Assembly (NCBI GenBank): GCA_965178125.1
Contig: OZ237757.1
Span: forward strand, 186,001 to 250,000
Direction of reading: 5' to 3'
Source of the DNA: Bilabrum cf. latius
Lineage: Eukaryota > Bigyra: Bicosoecida > Bigyra > Bicosoecida
DNA: 64,000 bases
The position numbers and the translations under genes are program-made. Under the pieces are notes generated by a model, which was not told where the DNA came from, did not search any database, and saw nothing but the letters and a program-made list of their open reading frames with translations. This document shows positions 44,181-57,900 of the stretch, piece after piece. Position 1 is the stretch's first letter. Each line of letters begins with the position of its first letter.

Positions 44181-47100
44181 TCACATGCCCAGCTGCTGTG
44201 CCCTGAACTCGATGGCCTGCACGATCGAGGAAACCACTACGAAGATGACCACGAGCATGAAGTCGGCCTTCAGGGCAGGCCACTTCTGGTAAGGGTCCGG
44301 CACCTTGTCTTCGTTCTCCTGTTTTGCACGCTGCAGCTGCCTCTCCCTGCGGTGTTTGCGCCTTCGCCGTCGACTCGTCTCGTTTGATCCGGGCTGCGAG
44401 TTGGTTCTGCCTGCCGGTGCGGGTGATAGCTGCCGGCTGCCTTTGCGATGCCTGCCGGTCGCGTATGCACCCGCGCTAGCATCATGTGACCCCTCCCAAG
44501 CGCTGCCCCCATGGCCCGCTCGTCGCGACTGGCTTGGGCTCGGGGCCGGTGACATCAAAGAATCGCCCACGGCAAATGCAGCATCAGATACAAAGTCAAA
44601 CCGTTTACCACCTCCGCGAGTGCTGCTTTTGGGTGTGCCAAAATCGAAGGTAAACTACCGCCCTGACCTCCCGTTCAGCCCCCGCTGCCCGTGCTTCGGA
44701 GTGTCGAGGCCCAGCACGCCCTCCATACCCTCTGTTTTGAGGGCTCGCATGATCGCCACTGTAGATCCCGAGGCACGTCTTGACATAGCCTAGGATGACT
44801 CGGAGCCTGTAGCTGCCGACCCACTTGAGCTAGGCCTACCACCGCCTGCGCTCTGCTCGCCAGTATCACTCAAATTGCTGCCTTGTGAGATGCTTCGGCG
44901 GTCTGACATGTCGCTCACCTGCAGCGCCATGGCCCGCCCCAGGATGGGATCCACGCGGTTTGAGTTACCCCACCCCTAGTTCCGACCTCCACCTCCACCA
45001 TAGCCATCATCAGCGCCACCGCTTTCTATGTCAGACTCTGCGGCACGATATCTGCGGTTTCGAGACACTCTTCGGCCAGTCGCTTCGTGCTCGTGATCAA
45101 TCCCATCGTAGCCAGGAGCAAGAATGGACCGCATTCCATCGGTATTCTCCAGTCCCGCTTGGCTGTCAGAACTGTTGAATGCACCCGGGGGCTCATGCTT
45201 GTGCATTGTGAGGAGTGTGGCGTCTGCAGGCATTTCGCCAGACATGGTCTTTGACAGGGAGCGCACCTCGCGCTGCTGCTGCTGCTGCTGCGCGAAATCG
45301 TCGCTGTTCGAGGAGGGCAAGTTCGCTGCGGGCTCGTCCGTGTCACGCCTGTGCTTCTTCCGCGTCCTGGATACATCGGACGCAGACCGAGGCCTGACTT
45401 TCCGGCCGGATGGTCTTCGCTTTCTCCAACCGATCGATGCACGCTTCGTGTTCTTCATGGCGGCGACCTGGGGCTCTTGATTGAGGTTGTAGTCCTTCTC
45501 CGGTGGACTCTCCTCGTCCTTCTCACGGCCCGAATGGTCGCGCGGGGTCGGCTCAAGCCCGGCCCCGCCACCTTCACCCGCATGGTCTGCTGCATCTATA
45601 TGGGCGCTATTGTCCCCTCCCTCGCTGCCTTCGAATCGAGACCCTTGAAGTTGCGCCACGGTGTCACTAATGGCTTCATCAGCGGCATCGTCCGCAATGC
45701 CATCTCCCAAGAAAGACAGGTCCCCCTCCTTGAAGCTCTCCGCGCTCGCACTATAGTTCCCGGTGCCTTTCGAGGCGCTCTAGCCCGCCTGCAATATGAA
45801 CTGGTCAATCCTGCGCACGTGGATAGAGCTCTTCTTTCGCATGATCCGCCGCATCTGCTCCTCATCGGACAGTTGGGAGCCGTTCGTGCTGCCAATGTCG
45901 GGAATGGCTGACCCGGTGAGTAGCCTCTGAGATGTGGTGGATGCATCCCTCTCACGGGTAGTGGCATCCATCGGATGCTGCATGCCAGTGTCTGGCACCT
46001 ACCTCGTACCATCGCTCGCCTTCCCGCCAGACGTATCGGCTGCTGCAGTGCCCGCGCGGAGCGACTGTGAGATGCTATCTCTACCAACGGACCCGTGGAC
46101 TGAACCCCTGGCCACAGGAATCAGCAGGTTTTGCTGCTGCATGCGGCGCTCAGCAGCTCTTTTGGCCAACCCAGAAAACCGAACAAGGGCACGGATCGTA
46201 TGACTAATGAGACGATGCCTCGCTCCAGCTAGCCTAGCTCTTGCTTGTGCAGTGGCCAACCAACCCGCCAGGCCGGTCACGATCGTCACCACGCCAAATC
46301 CTAGTCCGAACAGAACCGAGTTGATGCTGCCAGCGGGAACTCCCCATTCCTGCAGCCTGCTCCGCGCAAAACCAGCGCCCGCCGACTGCGAGTCCACGTC
46401 TGCCGATAGCACCCTCACCTTCACCCAACCCAGCGCAAATCCGGCTTCCTCGCCGAAGAACGCCATCAGCACGCAAAGAGTTGCAAACACCTCCGCTAGC
46501 ACGGCCCGATGCACCCTCCTAGACTTTCGCCTGCTCTTCCACACTGGGTCTGTCGGCCACCTAAGCGCCCAGCACCGCAAGCCGCTCAGCTGGCACGCCC
46601 TGAACAAGCTGTGGTGCAGCTCCGGCTCGATGACGAGGATCCTGGCCGCCTTAAAGGTGAGTGTGAACAGGAAGGTGAGCGAGAACGGGTCCAGCTGCAC
46701 GAACACCACGGCCATGAATACGCGGATGCAGAAAGAGTAGAAGAAGACCATGGTGTCCCGCGCTTTTGGATGCACCGTGTGAGCCTCGGACAGCACCTGC
46801 CACGCCAGCCTGGTCACCTCCATCATCCCGAACACGATCAGGAGCGCGACGATCTGGACGTACTGATTGTTCCTGGTTGCAACCACAGCGAGGAACATGA
46901 TTTCTCCGAGTGCAGGGGCAAGGATATCGATGAGCACGGTAATCATAATCGTGGGGCCGGGGTCGAGCCGCCGCCTCCCCGTCTCCCTGAGGCACTGGTC
47001 CCACAGAATGGCGCCCATCAGCAGAACTGGTCCTGCTCCTGCAAGCAGCTGCACGGCCCCTTCAACACCGGACTGCAACATGATCTGACCGAGTGGAATG

Positions 47101-49397
47101 CTTAGCCCGAACAGCACCCCAACGATTGTGAGGAAGCTGGGTGGGCACATCGGGTGCGCGTCGCGCCGAAGGCACGCCTCACACGACCCCGGGTGACCGT
47201 GCTCCGAATACGCTCTGCAGGACACGCAGCATTCGTCACACCCCATGAGAGAACATAGCCTATATCCGCAACAGCAACCCGCTCCTGTACGTCTCGCCCA
47301 CTGCAGCGAAATTACAACGATTTGCGTGGACTTGTGGGACGGGTCTGGCAGTGTCATCGCCGGTGTGGGTGGTTGTGTAGCCATCGCTGGGTTGCTGGGC
47401 CCTGCAAACGTCTTAGGTGGCTCGAGGCAATCGGCTGGGCCGAGCTTATTCCTATGGGTATTGGCCAGGTTTGCCTCGTGATTGCCCGCGCGATTCTTCT
47501 GAACTGCCACTCCCACAGACTCGACCCGGCCCCTCGCAACCGCTGACGTCGTTGTGCCATCTGCGGGCTTTGTAGCACCAGAGCCGCTGGACGACTGAAT
47601 GTCGTCAGTGGATGGAAACTGGTCTACTTGTGCTTGTGGTTCAAGCTCAAGGCCTGGTAGAGCAGGTTTCGGCGGCGATCTCGTGACCTGGACCGGTGGC
47701 AGGGTCGTGTTGGGGACGGCCTGCCCTGTCCGGGCATTCTTCCAGCGGTTGCTGCCACTTGGCGGAAACGAGACGTCAGCAGGGGCAGGTGCTGATACAT
47801 CATAGCCCAGTACGTGAGCCGCGGCCGCATCAGGGGCGCTGATATCTCTCTCTTTGCCCCGCAGCGACCCTCCCAGCATCGAATCAGATACCTCCGTGAA
47901 CGGGACAATGCGTGCCGCGCTGACGCCGCTCTCCTGCGTGCTTGCCCTCCGGGACCCCCCTTGGGATTGCTCTCCCCTCTTGAGATGGACCAAAGGATCC
48001 ATGCCTCGCTAGCTGCTCGCATCGCTACTCATGGTAGATCTTCGAGATATTTGCCCCTCGCCCCGCCCTTGTCCTGGACCCTTGACAGCTGTTGGCGTAA
48101 TGGGGCTTGATTGGCGCGAGCCTCTGCCACCGGTAGCACTGTCCACCATAGGCCTATCTCCGGAGCTCACTTGGCCCAGGGGCTACTCCTGTTTGTCGCC
48201 AGTTTGCGCGATCTCGCCCGACGCAGCACCCGCCTTGTAGGCAGCATCACGAGCACGGTGCCTACTGAAAGTTCTAGTCCCTAGCTGGGAGCCTAGGCCC
48301 AGCATGTCGATGTGCTATACCAACAAATGCACCTTATTTAGGAGGTCCTGCGCTTTGCGGATGCTCGCTGGCAGGCTTGGTCCATGCGGTCGGCCTGCAA
48401 CTGGCTGCATCTGCGCCTGGTTGAAAGCAAGATTCTGAGCCCGCATCATCTCCGATGCCACGCACAGCTCCTCCAAACACACCTCTGATGGAAGCACCAC
48501 GCCCCCGCAGCACCACCACGTCCGCGATGGCACTGCCGCCGGAAGCTGCTGCTCCTCCAAATCGGTGTGGCTGGGCCCGCCCCTGTCCCTTCGGGTGAGG
48601 GCATGCATGGCGGCGGTCAGTGCCGCCGATGCCCCATGCCAACCTTGCTTATCTATGTGGTCAAAAGATAGCATGGGACGCATTGATCGAGGCTATTGCC
48701 GACTTGCGACCACAGGCAAGCAGTCCTTGCCTCGACTTGCAGCAAGCGACGCTAACGGTCGCTCTGATAAGAATCCTTGCCTAGCTAGCTCTAGGGAGGG
48801 TGCAACGCTACCGCCGGCTTCTATTTGATCGCCAACCTATGCCAATAGGTCGCTTGCCTGTATTTGGATGGCTTTCCGTGCTCGAGTGACAAGTCTTGAC
48901 GACGACACACGCCGACGTACAAACCCAAATATGCGACCCCCAAACAGCAACCATGGTACAACAAGCTGCAGGATGGTCAAATTAATCGAAAAAAATGCGA
49001 TTCGCCACCAAAAATACACCTTGAAGCTGGCGAAAGTCTCTTGCGTGACTGAATCCGAATGCAGCGCTGGGGCTTCTAAATTGTACATAAATGCAATTCC
49101 AAGCCGAACAAGCGACATCCCAGAAACAAGAATCCACCAAAATAGTGATCCATACTGTGCCCCCATCGAAGCATGATACCATCGAAACGACTGAACCCAC
49201 TGTGACATAACAGCGATACATGCCCAGTTCAGCCCCCGTAGCTATGTAAGGCTCGTTTCGCCATCACTTGAAGCGCTTGCAGTAATACCTACAATTGCAG
49301 CTACCAAAAGCCCAATATTAAGAGTGAGAATTTGTTCAAGCTACAGCGTAGGCAGTCTACATCCGCAATTAAACAAGGCAGGCTATACTGAAGTCAT
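44181..49397 (-). CDS. Multi-pass membrane protein, tandem paralogue A (about 1,738 aa)
   Basis: ATG 49397 (MTSV-UAG-PALFNCGC) to TGA 44183-44181, intronless, with 13 in-frame TAG codons read as Gln. Hydrophobic segments: one near the N-terminus (LTLNIGLLVAAIVGI), two in the following 150 residues, about seven in the core (46200-47130, including FLFTLTF, LVIEPELHHSLFRACQ and ATLCVLMAFFGEEAG) and a last one at the C-terminus (MLVVIFVVVSSIVQAIEF). The Cys cluster reads CCCGYRLC...GCDECC. Of the four copies it is the most diverged in the 3' end and has the most UAG codons. One UAG (49244-49242) lies where the other three copies have Trp. The family is unknown to me; a transporter, channel or sensor are all possible. 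Confidence 0.78.
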
Positions 49398-49634
49398 GGC
49401 CTCCACGAAATATCACGCAGCGATAGGTTGATTATTCTAGCGAAGCACTAGATATTGACTAGCAATATTGTGTCCTACCGTGGTAGCTCGCTAAGTGGTG
49501 TGGCAGGCTGGTTTGTATCTATTGCTGTGGGGCCAACGAAACGCGTCGGGGTGGCAGTTGGTGTGACGAAATGCTACTAGGCGTGCATTTATTTGAGAAA
49601 AAGCAAGCAGAAGATAACGATTGACATATCGTTT

Positions 49635-52600
49635 TTACAGCCCGATTTGCCGTGCCCGGAACTCGATCGCCGACACGATCGAAGATACCACCACGAAGCA
49701 GATCACCAAGTAGTGATCCGCCCACAGCGCCGGCCACGCCTTGAATGGATCTGGCACCGCTTCCCGCCTCTTCCTCTTCCGCCTCCTATGCCTGCGACTC
49801 GCGGAGGACCCCGCCACAGAAGCTGTCTCCGCCTCCGACCCAGCATAGGAAGACCGATCGTCATCACTTACCTGGCTCGTGCCCCCTGAGTACACAGTGC
49901 CCTGGCCCCCTGCACTTGACATGGACGTGCGGCGGGCCACTCCCCCCCGCCCAGGTCTGGTCTGCTTGGACATGGCAAACACCCCGCCGATACCTTGCTC
50001 ATGCATGGCCGCGCGGACTGCCACGGCCGCGCCTGATGCTCGCCTGGACAGGTGCTGCGTGGGGTCGAGTGGGCCCGTCAGCATGGCTTGGCAGCGGCTG
50101 CTGTCTGCATCGCCACAGGAGGCATTTGAGCCAATAATAGCAACGCCACCGAACGGGGCCGGTCCCTCCGATTGTCTGCGTTGACTCGCAAGCGGATGTC
50201 CTGATCGGTCTTCCTTCACCTGCGGCCCATTATGGCCATGCCTCAATACCGTGGGATCCAGACTCACAGGAGCAGCTGATGCATCGCGCGCGTCCCCCTT
50301 CGCTCCCCCGGTACCATCCTCCCACGCCTCCAGAATCATGCCGGCCGGCACCTCCTGAGATACAGTTTCAAGGGCAGATTGCGATCTATCTCGCTGACTC
50401 ATTCCACCTTTGCTAGACTGCAGCCCAACAGCACTCCCTAGCGAGTACCCAGGGCTGCCATCGTTCCCGCAAGATCCCAACGTCTCAAGTACCATTCCAT
50501 CCGACGATTGGTCGGGTTTGTTTCGTGATGCTGCGCCAGCAGCTGCGGACAGCCTGCCTGCCTTGCCCCGGCGACGAGCATTTCTACTCGACGAAGCACT
50601 GCCGGCCCACTTCCCATTCGTTGCAACGCCCGACGATTCATCATCCGATGTGGCGCTATCCGCTGACTCCCCATCCGCTCCCTACGCCAGCTGAAGCCCG
50701 TCCGCCGCAGCGCCATTTCGCTCAGCTCCCACGCTTGCGTCTGCTGCAAGGCCTGCGCCTTCCACAGCCACAGCCTCATCATTATCCTCGTCGTCGCTTG
50801 CAAGCTCCCCCAAGTCCCTGCTCGATCCACTGCCCCCGCCAGCCCCATCCATCGAGTCAATCGACCCCGACCGAGACACGGCACCGGTCCCCCCTGGCTT
50901 GCCCTTATCGCCTACACCTGTGTCCGACCCATCCACGTCTGTCTCTGTCCCTGTGCCTGTGCCTGTGCCTGTGTCTGCCGTTGACCCCGAGTCTGACCTC
51001 GCCAGAATCTGCTGGTCGATCCGGTGGGCGCTGGCCCCGCTCCTCCTTCGCTGCACAAGGCCCATCTCAAGCGATGCATGTCCCGCGCTCCCGTCCTGTG
51101 CTTCACTGGCTCCGCTCCCAGCGACAAGCATGATGCCCGCGCTCGCATGGGGCTGCAGCTGCATGGACTCCGCCGATGCACCGCTGGGCATCGCGCGCTC
51201 GTCCGCCGATGCACCCAACGACGAATCAGCAGATGCGCCCGCACCGCTGCCACCACCATCGGCTCCAACAGCCTGCTGCACCATCGCAGCAGAGCTCACC
51301 AGCGGAGTCCCTGCCCACAGATTCGAAAACAACTCGAACTCCGCTGAGGAAGCATCCACGTCACTGGCCCCCATGCCCCCGCCCTTGTGCTGGGCCAGCA
51401 TCGACAGCAGCGCTCGCCGACGCAGCCTCGCCAGCCGACCAAAGCGAGCCAGCGCAAGCATAACCTTGCTCAAGAATCGAAAGCGTGCGTTGGCCAGCCT
51501 GGATCGGGCCTGGTAGTACGACACCATCCCCGCCACCACCGTCACCAGAGTCACCAGCGCAAACCCAAGCCCGAACATCACAGAGTTCACGTCAGACTCA
51601 CCAAGACCTGAATCGTCCAGATAGTCCCGGAGCGCGTCTGACGGCGATGTAGTGTTCGACTGCTGCTCCGACGACAGCAGCCGCACGTGCACATGCCCCG
51701 CCGCAAACCCAACCTGCTCCCCCACAAACGCCATCAGCACGCACATTGTCGCCAGAATCTCCGCCACCACCGCCTGCTCCACACGAGAGGCCACGCGCCG
51801 GGTCTGCCACACCGGCTCCGTCGGCCAGCGCAAGGCCCAGACCCGCCACTCCGACAGCTGCATGGCCCGCCAGAAGCTCGTGTGCAGCCCCGGCTCCAGC
51901 ACCATGATGCGCAGCACCTTCACGCAGATCGTGAACAGGAACGCCAGCGAGAACGGGTCCAGCTGCACGAAGGCCACTGCAATAAACACTCGAGTGCTGA
52001 ACGAAAACAGAAATACCATCGCGTCCCGCGCTTGCGGGTGCACCGTGTGAGCCTCCGCCAGCACGAGCCAAGCCATACGTGTGATCTCGATGATGCCCAG
52101 AAGGAAGAGGAAGGCGAAGATCTGCCCGAACTGATTCCCCGCAAAAGCGCTCAGTCCAAGGAACATGATCTCGCTCAGTGCGGGGGCCACGATGTCTGTC
52201 ATAACTCCGGTGATCATGATGATGCCTGGGTCCATTCTCCTCCTGCCCGTCTCTCGCATGCACTGGTCCCACATGATGGCAGAGACCAGCAAGACGGGAC
52301 CAAGCCCAGCCAGAATTGAGAGCGCCCACTCCACTCCTAGCTGCACTGCAATCTAGATGCCAGGGACACTCATGCCGAAGATGAGTCCCACTATGGTCAT
52401 GTAGCCTGGTGGAAGCATCGAGCGAACCCTGCCCGTGCGACGGTACATTTGAATATGTGGCACACCCAGGCCATTCTGCACGCAGCAGACATCGCACCCA
52501 ATCAGCCAGCACGGCCTGGCCCCGCAGCAGCAGGCGCACCCCGTCCGTCTGGTCCACCGCATGAATGACGTTGAGCACGAGCCCGACTCGAGCTGTGATG

Positions 52601-54575
52601 GATCTACTGGGCCCATTGTTTCTTCCTTGCCTGGTGGAGGCTGTACCTCCCGCACGACAGCGCCAGCAGCGACTGGACCTGCGAGCAGCCCGATACTTCG
52701 AAATGCCTCCTTGTCGGCAGCTGGATGATCTCCATCGCCACTTGTCTTCTCGACCAATGCTGCTGGCACCCCTGTGCCTAGAAGACCCAATGTGGCCGCG
52801 CCATCAACTTTGTCAAGCGAGCGATCATCGCTGAATCTGGGCCTGTTGGTGGCTGTCTCAAGAGGCACCGGAAAGTAACCGTTGATGGGTGCTTCGCTTG
52901 CATCCAGACCACTGCCGCCCTCAAGACTTGCAGCTGCTTGCACTTGTTTGCTGCGGCTAGAGCCCATTTTCATGCTCAGCACGTACCGGCGTGACGTGTT
53001 TTCCGCAGACTCAGACGAGTCCTGCACGCTGCGGCCGTGCGCATCGTCCACACCAGATCCAGAGTGATATGCTACAGAATCGCTCTTCCTCAAGCTACCG
53101 CCCTCTATCATCGATGACTGTACCTGTGGTAGGATTCGCGATGCCGATGCCACGCTGGCGATAGTGCCAGCCTTGTGGGAAGCTGTGCTGGACCTGCTGC
53201 CGTCACACACGGGCACCCGAATGTCGGTCGCATCATCAAACGATTGAGCCATAATGACACCGGGTGCATCGGGGCGCGATCCGATTCCTGGCACTGTAGA
53301 CTCGTCTGCACCCGCTCGACGGCTGGCGCCGGATGCAGGAGTAGCTTCGCAACCCCCGCGTTCTGCCACAGCTCTACTTCGTGCAGTGGAACTTGCGGCA
53401 TCCACCACCGGTGGACTCATCAGCGCAGTGACACTCCCCGCGCTTGACCGCCTGCCCAGGCCGCCTACGCTCGATCGCCGGCGCATTATTCCCATGTCGT
53501 TACCCTCCGCTCCCCCTTCCCCAGTATCGGACTGTACTCTGGCGATCAGCCGCCGCACCCTCGCAATCAGTGCCCTTCCCCGCGCCACGCTCGCCGGGTC
53601 ATCTTTGTCGTCTTTGAACTGAGCCCGCATCATCTCCGATGCCACGCACAGCTCCTCCAAACACACCTCTGATGGAAGCATCACGCCCCCGCAGCACCAC
53701 CACGTGCGCGATGGCACTGCCGCCGGAAGCTGCTGCTCCTCCAAATCGGTGTGGCTGGGCCCGCCCCTGTCCCTTCGGGTGAGGGCGTGCATGGCGGCGT
53801 TCAGGGCCGCTTCGGCCAGGGGGCGGATGGCCGGATCCGCCTGGTCGAGAGTGAAGCCCGGCTCTTCGTACTATTGTGGCGAGCTTGCGACCACGGCCCC
53901 GCAAAGATTGTCTGGATTTTGCGACTGCATTTTCTTCTCAACTGTCACCTTGCCAAGGTGGGCGTGGCCCGACACATCAACCTTCTCACTCGCATTGTCA
54001 TCGTCTGCAGCAAACTCTAGATTGTTTTCTGCCTCATCGGCTTGCATTTCGATGGCCTTGGCGGCTCGGTCGAGCAAGGCCTTCGACGATCGAATTCTCC
54101 GGCGGAATGCGAACAAATGCCCAGATAGTATCACTGCTGGAACCAAAACCTATAGGCATGCAATCACAGCTACATAGAATCCTAAACGCCACCAAAAGTA
54201 AGGTTTCGAGTCCCGGAAAGATTGCGGTGAAACAGACTCAGACAGAAGCAATGGGCTCAGGGACACATGTACGAATGAGATTCCAAATCGAGCAGCTGAC
54301 GTAATGCAAGCTACTATGCTCCATACAAGCCCTGAGTACCCAGCTCCCATGGTTGCAAAGTACCACCTGAATAGCTGCACAACCTGCGAAATAGCATCAG
54401 AACTGGCCCAAAGGCAGCCACGGAGCCAAAGCACGCTGTGAACGCCATCACTGGAAGCACTAGATGCATAACCAGACACTAATGCTACCAGGAGACCAAG
54501 CGTGAACTGCTTGAACCGGACTGCTGGAACACCAAAGCAATGTGGCGCACTGGCAGCTGAGTATGGAGCAGCCAT
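49635..54575 (-). CDS. Multi-pass membrane protein, tandem paralogue B (1,646 aa)
   Basis: ATG 54575 (MAAPYSAASAPHC) to TAA 49637-49635; the upstream in-frame TAA at 54599-54597 supports this start. There are four TAG codons (54150, 53871, 52353, 50682). Two of them, 54150 (ACL-UAG-VLVPA) and 52353 (VPGI-UAG-IAVQLG), fall where all other copies have Gln. Block order is as in A: N-terminal membrane region, TWWCCGGVMLPSEV loop, Ser-rich variable loop, CACCCGARPCWLIGCDVCC cluster, core with AIMWDQCMRETGRRRMDPG and FVQLDPFSLAFLF, acidic Asp/Thr-Gly tail, and C-terminal segment YLVICFVVVSSIVSAIEF. Its core (50,690-52,330) is almost identical in DNA to that of copy C. Confidence 0.8.
50682..52330 (-). 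repeat. Near-identical 1.6-kb block shared with 55998-57630
   Basis: The core and part of the acidic tail of paralogue B match paralogue C with only scattered differences over about 1.6 kb, including third codon positions and a shared UAG at 50682/55998. The flanking loops are much more different. Confidence 0.85.
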
Positions 54576-54968
54576 CCGTTGACCAGATCTCTTGAATTAA
54601 TATACGTTAGTGACTGCTTCGACTGCCTGACGGTGGAACAGAGTAAAGCAGTATATATTATGCAGACGAATTGCTCCTGTCGTCGAATCCTGAGACGGAA
54701 ATGGCCGTTTCGCTAGACTACCGAACCGCAAGGAACCACAGGGAACTTTGACACCGAAATGCCGAGACACTGCTGGCAGTGGCAGGCTACATCGGCATTT
54801 CAAGATGCTCACGGCGACTGATACGTGCTTTGGCCAGCATAAATCAATTCCATGCACCACAAGAGCTCCTCCTCTTCATCACCTTCATAACCAATCACCA
54901 ATAGTCCCGTATCTGACACATTGGACTACAGGCCCACACACATGCTGCGACATTCAGCGATAAATAGA
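54576..54968. other. Intergenic region between paralogues B and C
   Basis: About 390 bp, AT-richer than the genes, with an in-frame TAA at 54597 just before the start of B. It should hold the promoter of B and the terminator region of C. I see no further feature. Confidence 0.5.
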
Positions 54969-57900
54969 TTAGAGCCCGATCTGCCGTGCCCGGAACTCGA
55001 TCGCCGACACGATCGAAGATACCACCACGAAGCAGATCACCAAGTAGTGATCCGCCCACAGCGCCGGCCACGCCTTGAATGGATCTGGCACCGCTTCCCG
55101 CCTCTTCCTCTTCCGCCTCCTGTGCCTGCGACTCGCGGAGGACCCCGCCACAGAAGCTGTTTCCGCCTCCGACCCAGCATAGGAAGACCGATCGTCATCA
55201 CTTACCTGGCTCGTGCCCCCGGAGTACACAGTGCCCTAGCCCCCTGCACTTGACATGGACGTGCGGCGACCCACTCCACCCCGCCCTGGTCTGGTCTGCT
55301 TGGACATGGCAAACACCCCGCCGATACCCTGCTCGTGCATGGCCGCGCGGACTGCCACGGCCGCGCCTGATGCTCGCCTGGACAGGTGCTGCGTGGGGTC
55401 GAGTGGGCCCGTCAGCATGGCTTGGCAGTGGCTGCTGTTTGCATCGCCACCGGAGGCATTTGAGCCATTCATGGCAACGCCACCAACACGGCCCGGTCCC
55501 TCCGATTGTCTGCGTTGACTCGCAAGCGGATGACCCAATCGGTCTTCTTCCACCTGCGGTCCGTTATGGCAACGCCCCAATACAGTGGGATCCAGACTCA
55601 CAGGAGCAGCTGATGCATCGCGCGCGCCCCCCTTCGCTCCCCCGGTACCATCCTCCCACGCCTCCAGAATCATGCCGGCTGGTAGATCGCCAGATGCTGT
55701 CTCGAGGGTGGACCCGGCTCGGCCTCGTTTACCTGTAGGTGATTGAGTAGACTGCAGCCCAACAGCACTCTCTAGCGAGTACCCAGGGCTGCCATCTTTC
55801 CCGGAAGATCCCAACGTCTCAAGAACCAACGCATTCGCGTGGTGGGTGGCTCCTGCAGCCGCGGACAACCTGCCTGCCTTGCCCCGGTGACGAGCATTTC
55901 TACTCGACGAAGCACTGCCGTCCCACTTCCCATTCGTTGCAACGCCCGACGATTCATCATCCGATGTGGCGCTATCCGCTGACTCCCCATCCGCTCCCTA
56001 CGCCAGCTGAAGCCCGTCCGCCGCAGCGTCATTTCGCTCAGCTCCCACGCTTGCGTCTGCTGCAAGGCCTGCGCCTTCCACAGCCACAGCCTCATCATTG
56101 TCCTCGTCGTCGCTTCCAAGCTCCCCCAAGTCCCTGCTCGATCCACTGCCCCCGCCAGCCCCATCCATCGAGTCAATCGACCCCGACCGAGACACGGCAC
56201 CGGTCCCCCCTGGCTTGCACTTATCACCTTCACCTGTGTCCGACCCATCCACGTCTGTCTCTGTCCCTGTGCCTGTGCCCGTGCCTGTGTCTGCCGTTGA
56301 CCCCGAGTCTGACCTCGCCAGAATCTGCTGGTCGATCCGGTGGGCGCTGGCCCCGCTCCTCCTTCGCTGCACAAGGCCCATCTCAAGCGATGCATGTCCC
56401 GCGCTCCCGTCCTGTGCTTCGCTGGCTCCGCTCCCAGCGACAAGCATGATGCCCGCGCTCGCATGGGGCTGCAGCTGCATGGAATCTGCCGATGCACCGC
56501 TGGCCATCGCGCGCTCGTCCGCCGATGCACCCAACGACGAATCAGCAGATGCGCCCGCACCGCTGCCACCACCATCGGCTCCAACAGCCTGCTGCACCAT
56601 CGCAGCAGAGCTCACCAACGGAGTCCCTGCCCACAGATTCGAAAACAACTCGAACTCCGCTGAGGAAGCATCCACGTCACTGGCCCCCATGCCCCCGCCC
56701 TTGTGCTGGGCCAGCATCGACAGCAGCGCTCGCCGACGCAGCCTCGCCAGCCGACCGAAGCGAGCCAGCGCAAGCATTATCTTCATCACAAAGCGTGAAC
56801 GAGCACTGGCCAGCCTGGATCGGGCCTGGTAGTACGACACCATCCCCGCCACCACCGTCACCAGAGTCACCAGCGCAAACCCAAGCCCGAACATCACAGA
56901 GTTCACGTCAGACTCACCAAGACCTGAATCGTCCAGATAGTCCCGGAGCGCGTCTGACGGCGATGTAGTGTTCGACTGCTGCTCCGATGACAGCAGCCGC
57001 ACGTGCACATGCCCTGCCGCGAACCCAACCTGCTCCCCCACAAACGCCATCAGCACGCACATCGTCGCCAGAATCTCCGCCACCACCGCCTGCTCCACAC
57101 GAGAGGCCACGCGCCGGGTCTGCCACACCGGCTCCGTCGGCCAGCGCAAGGCCCAGACCCGCCACTCCGACAGCTGCATGGCCCGCCAGAAGCTCGTGTG
57201 CAGCCCCGGCTCCAGCACCATGATGCGCAGCACCTTCACGCAGATCGTGAACAGGAACGCCAGCGAGAACGGGTCCAGCTGCACAAAGGCCACTGCGATG
57301 AACACTCGAGTGCTGAACGAAAACAGAAATACCATCGCGTCCCGCGCTTGCGGGTGCACCGTGTGAGCCTCCGCCAGCACGAGCCAAGCCATACGTGTGA
57401 TCTCGATGATGCCCAGAAGGAAGAGGAAGGCGAAGATCTGCCCGAACTGATTCCCCGCAAATGCGCTCAGTCCAAGGAACATGATCTCGCTCAGGGCGGG
57501 GGCCACGATGTCCGTAAGCACAGCCGTAGTTACAATGATGCCTGGGTCCATTCTCCTCCTGCCCGTCTCTCGCATGCACTGGTCCCACATGATGGCAGAG
57601 ACCAGCAAGACGGGACCAAGCCCAGCCATGAGTTGCACTAACCCCTGAGCGCCAAACTGCACGGTAAGTTGAACTAGTGGCACGCTAATGCCAAACATGA
57701 AGCCTACAATAGATAGAAACGCCGGTGGACACGTCGAATGGGCCCGCGAAGTATGGCAACAACGGTTACCCCTGCCGGGTATATTGTTGTCTGCTTGTAC
57801 CGCCCTGACACAACACTAGTCGCACCCAACCAGCCGGCACGGCCTGGCCCCGCAGCAGCAGGCGCACCCCGTCCGTCTGGTCCACCGCATGAATGACGTT

